Source: Pseudomonadota bacterium
GTDB lineage: Bacteria; Pseudomonadota; Alphaproteobacteria; Sphingomonadales; Sphingomonadaceae
NCBI GenBank assembly: GCA_023457895.1
Contig: JAEXAY010000051.1
Coordinates: 1 to 7,193, forward strand
DNA: 7,193 nucleotides
Direction: 5' to 3'
Each line of letters starts with the position of its first letter. The first letter of the stretch is position 1. The position numbers and the translations under genes were made by a program. Below, in pieces: positions 5,763 to 7,193 of this stretch. Under the pieces are notes generated by a model, which was given only the letters and a program-made list of their open reading frames with translations, did not search any database and had not been told where the DNA came from.

Positions 5763-5790
5763 CCACCGGCCGTTTCCAGCCGATCCCGCC

Positions 5791-6336
5791 ATGCCAGAAC
5801 CCTTGCCCCACGTATCCGAAGTCGAACAGGCCTGCCGTGAGGCAGGGCTGGCCACGCCCGCGTCCGAGCTCCACGGCGGACTTTGCGGCTGGCTTGCCGG
5901 TGGCGGCGACGCGGGCGGCAACTGGCTCGCCCGCGTCATGGTCGACGACAGCCAGCCGGCGCCCGCGCCCGGATCCGTGCTCGCGCGGCTGCAGGCGGCG
6001 ACCTCGGCCCAGTTCGAGGACCGCGACTTCGGCCTGGAGCTGCTGGTCCCGGACGAGGGTGCATCGCTGGCCGAGCGCAGCGGCGCGCTGTTCGACTGGT
6101 GCCGGGGCTTCGTCGGCGCGTTCGGGCTCGCCGCGGGCAGCGAGCCGCGGCTCTCCGGGGAAGGCACGGAGGCGCTGGCCGACCTCGCCCGCCTGGCCCG
6201 CGCCACCGCACAGGACGACGGCGACGAGGAGGACGAGGCGGCGCTCGTCGAGATCGAGGAGTTCGTGCGCGTGGCGGCCCTGCTCCTGCACGGCGACTGC
6301 GCGCTCGCCGCGCGCCACCGCAACCGCCTCAACTGA
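5791..6336 (+). CDS. ygfB: UPF0149 family protein (YgfB/YecA-like)
   Basis: This 181-aa cytosolic protein belongs to UPF0149; E. coli YgfB is about 190 aa. Signatures are SELHGGLCGWLAGG (25-38), the central FDWCRGFVGAFGL (101-113) and the acidic segment EEDEAALVEIEEFVRVAALL (146-165), which is followed by LHG. There are no metal-binding SEC-C cysteines at the C-terminus, as expected for YgfB rather than the longer YecA type. The biochemical role is not established; a YgfB homologue in Pseudomonas aeruginosa has been linked to beta-lactam resistance through effects on ampDh3 expression. The linkage to pepP, 19 bp downstream, is conserved in gammaproteobacteria, where ubiH and ubiI often follow. 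The ATG at 5791 is the first start compatible with the alignable domain; the open frame upstream runs into the divergent gene. Confidence 0.93.
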   Translation: MPEPLPHVSEVEQACREAGLATPASELHGGLCGWLAGGGDAGGNWLARVMVDDSQPAPAPGSVLARLQAATSAQFEDRDFGLELLVPDEGASLAERSGALFDWCRGFVGAFGLAAGSEPRLSGEGTEALADLARLARATAQDDGDEEDEAALVEIEEFVRVAALLLHGDCALAARHRNRLN

Positions 6337-6355
6337 GGGCGCCCGCAGCGCACGC

Positions 6356-7193
6356 ATGAACGGACGCACCACGCCCGCCACCGCGCTCGCGGCCTACCGC
6401 CGTCGCCGCCGCCAGTTGATGCGGATGGCGGGCGAGGACGCCATCCTCATCCTGCCCGCCGCGCCCGAGCGCGTGCGCAGCCGCGACACCTACCACCCGT
6501 ACCGGCAGGACTCGGACGTCCTCTACCTCAGCGGCTTCGAGGAGCCCGAGGCGGTGCTGGTACTGGTGCCGGGCCGCAGCCACGGCGAGAGCCTGCTGTT
6601 CTGCCGCGAGCGCGACCCCGAGCGCGAAGCCTGGGACGGCCCGCGCGTAGGGCCGGAGGGCGCACCGGACGCGCTGGGCGTCGACGATGCCTACGCGATC
6701 GACGATATCGACGAGATCCTGCCCGGGCTGCTCGAGGGCCGCAGCCGCGTCTACTACCACTTCGGCCGCGACACCGATTTCGACCTGAAGCTGATCGGCT
6801 GGCTCAACCGCGTGCGTGCCCAGGTGCGCCACGGCGCGCAGCCGCCGCACGAATTCCTCGAGCTCGGGCACCTGCTCGACGAGATGCGCCTGATCAAGAG
6901 CGCCGACGAGCTGAAGCTGATGCGCCGGGCGGCGAAGATCAGCGTGCAGGCCCACGAGGCGCTGATGCGCGCGGCGCGGCCGGGCATGCGCGAATACGAG
7001 CTGCAGGCCGAGCTGGAGCGCGTGTTCCGCGCCTCCGGTGCCGAGCCCGCCTACGGCAGCATCGTCGGCGCCGGCGCCAACGCCTGCGTGCTGCACTACC
7101 GCGCCAACGATGCGGTCGCGCGTCGCGGCGACCTGGTCCTGGTCGACGCCGGCGCCGAGTACCGCGGCTACGCCGCCGACATCACCCGCACCA
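6356..7193 (+). CDS. pepP: Xaa-Pro aminopeptidase P (partial, 3' end outside window)
   Basis: This is the first 279 residues of a metallopeptidase that removes the N-terminal residue when proline is second (E. coli PepP 441 aa). The N-terminal creatinase-like domain is recognisable: YRRRRRQLM (14-22), DTYHPYRQDSDVLYLSGFEE (44-63), then PEAVLVL. A linker helix EMRLIKSADELKLMRRAAKI (176-195) leads into the catalytic pita-bread fold. The part present holds H247 (CVLHYRAN) and the first two metal ligands, D264 (VDAG) and D275 (ADITRT), 11 residues apart as in E. coli D260 and D271. The remaining ligands lie beyond the window. ATG at 6356 gives an N-terminus of typical length; M22 and M24 are weaker alternatives. 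The 19-bp gap after ygfB has no clear promoter, and no good ribosome binding site is seen. Confidence 0.95.
   Translation, partial: MNGRTTPATALAAYRRRRRQLMRMAGEDAILILPAAPERVRSRDTYHPYRQDSDVLYLSGFEEPEAVLVLVPGRSHGESLLFCRERDPEREAWDGPRVGPEGAPDALGVDDAYAIDDIDEILPGLLEGRSRVYYHFGRDTDFDLKLIGWLNRVRAQVRHGAQPPHEFLELGHLLDEMRLIKSADELKLMRRAAKISVQAHEALMRAARPGMREYELQAELERVFRASGAEPAYGSIVGAGANACVLHYRANDAVARRGDLVLVDAGAEYRGYAADITRT

Noticed and set aside
5676..6353. In-frame N-terminal extension of the GGDEF-EAL gene giving a 968-aa protein
   Set aside because: The extension is antisense to the well-supported ygfB gene, is low-complexity Ser/Pro/Ala-rich, and lies upstream of both the predicted promoter and the AAGGGGAG site.

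Overview
The window is about 7.2 kb of GC-rich chromosomal DNA from a gammaproteobacterium. The 5S/23S sequence, the very high GC content and the gene order (ygfB-pepP on one side, zapA-6S RNA-5-formyl-THF cyclo-ligase on the other) best fit the Xanthomonadaceae/Lysobacteraceae (Xanthomonas, Lysobacter, Luteimonas or Pseudoxanthomonas type). The genus cannot be fixed from this sequence alone.

Layout. Positions 1-635, plus strand: the 3' end of an rRNA operon, comprising the last ~304 nt of 23S rRNA, a ~170-nt spacer with two stem-loops, 5S rRNA and a strong intrinsic terminator, with a second candidate terminator behind it. Positions 635-874: a convergent intergenic region with a 98-nt nested inverted repeat and a separate perfect hairpin next to the rpiA stop. 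Positions 875-5675, minus strand: a run of seven genes. In transcription order they are a membrane-anchored PAS-PAS-GGDEF-EAL protein (TTG start), a small coiled-coil protein (TIGR02449-like), zapA (GTG start), 6S RNA, 5-formyltetrahydrofolate cyclo-ligase, an EVE-domain protein and rpiA. Positions 5676-5790: a compact divergent promoter region. Positions 5791-7193, plus strand: a UPF0149/YgfB-family gene, then pepP, cut by the window edge.

How the genes fit together. Four adjacent coding pairs on the minus strand are tightly packed: three overlap by four bases (TIGR02449/zapA by GTGA, cyclo-ligase/EVE and EVE/rpiA by ATGA), and the GGDEF-EAL gene is 31 bp from the next. This implies translational coupling. 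The 6S RNA splits the run into a division half (coiled-coil protein, ZapA) and a metabolic half (one-carbon cyclo-ligase, EVE protein, ribose-5-phosphate isomerase). A promoter-like sequence overlapping the stop codon of the c-di-GMP gene would start transcription exactly at the ATG of the coiled-coil gene, so the division pair may have its own leaderless mRNA.

Most of the window is conserved housekeeping DNA. I see no phage, transposase, CRISPR, toxin-antitoxin or defence cassette. The points most worth a second look are the nested inverted repeat, the predicted leaderless promoter, the placement and degenerate GGDEF motif of the c-di-GMP protein, and the 6S RNA gene, which ORF-based annotation would miss.
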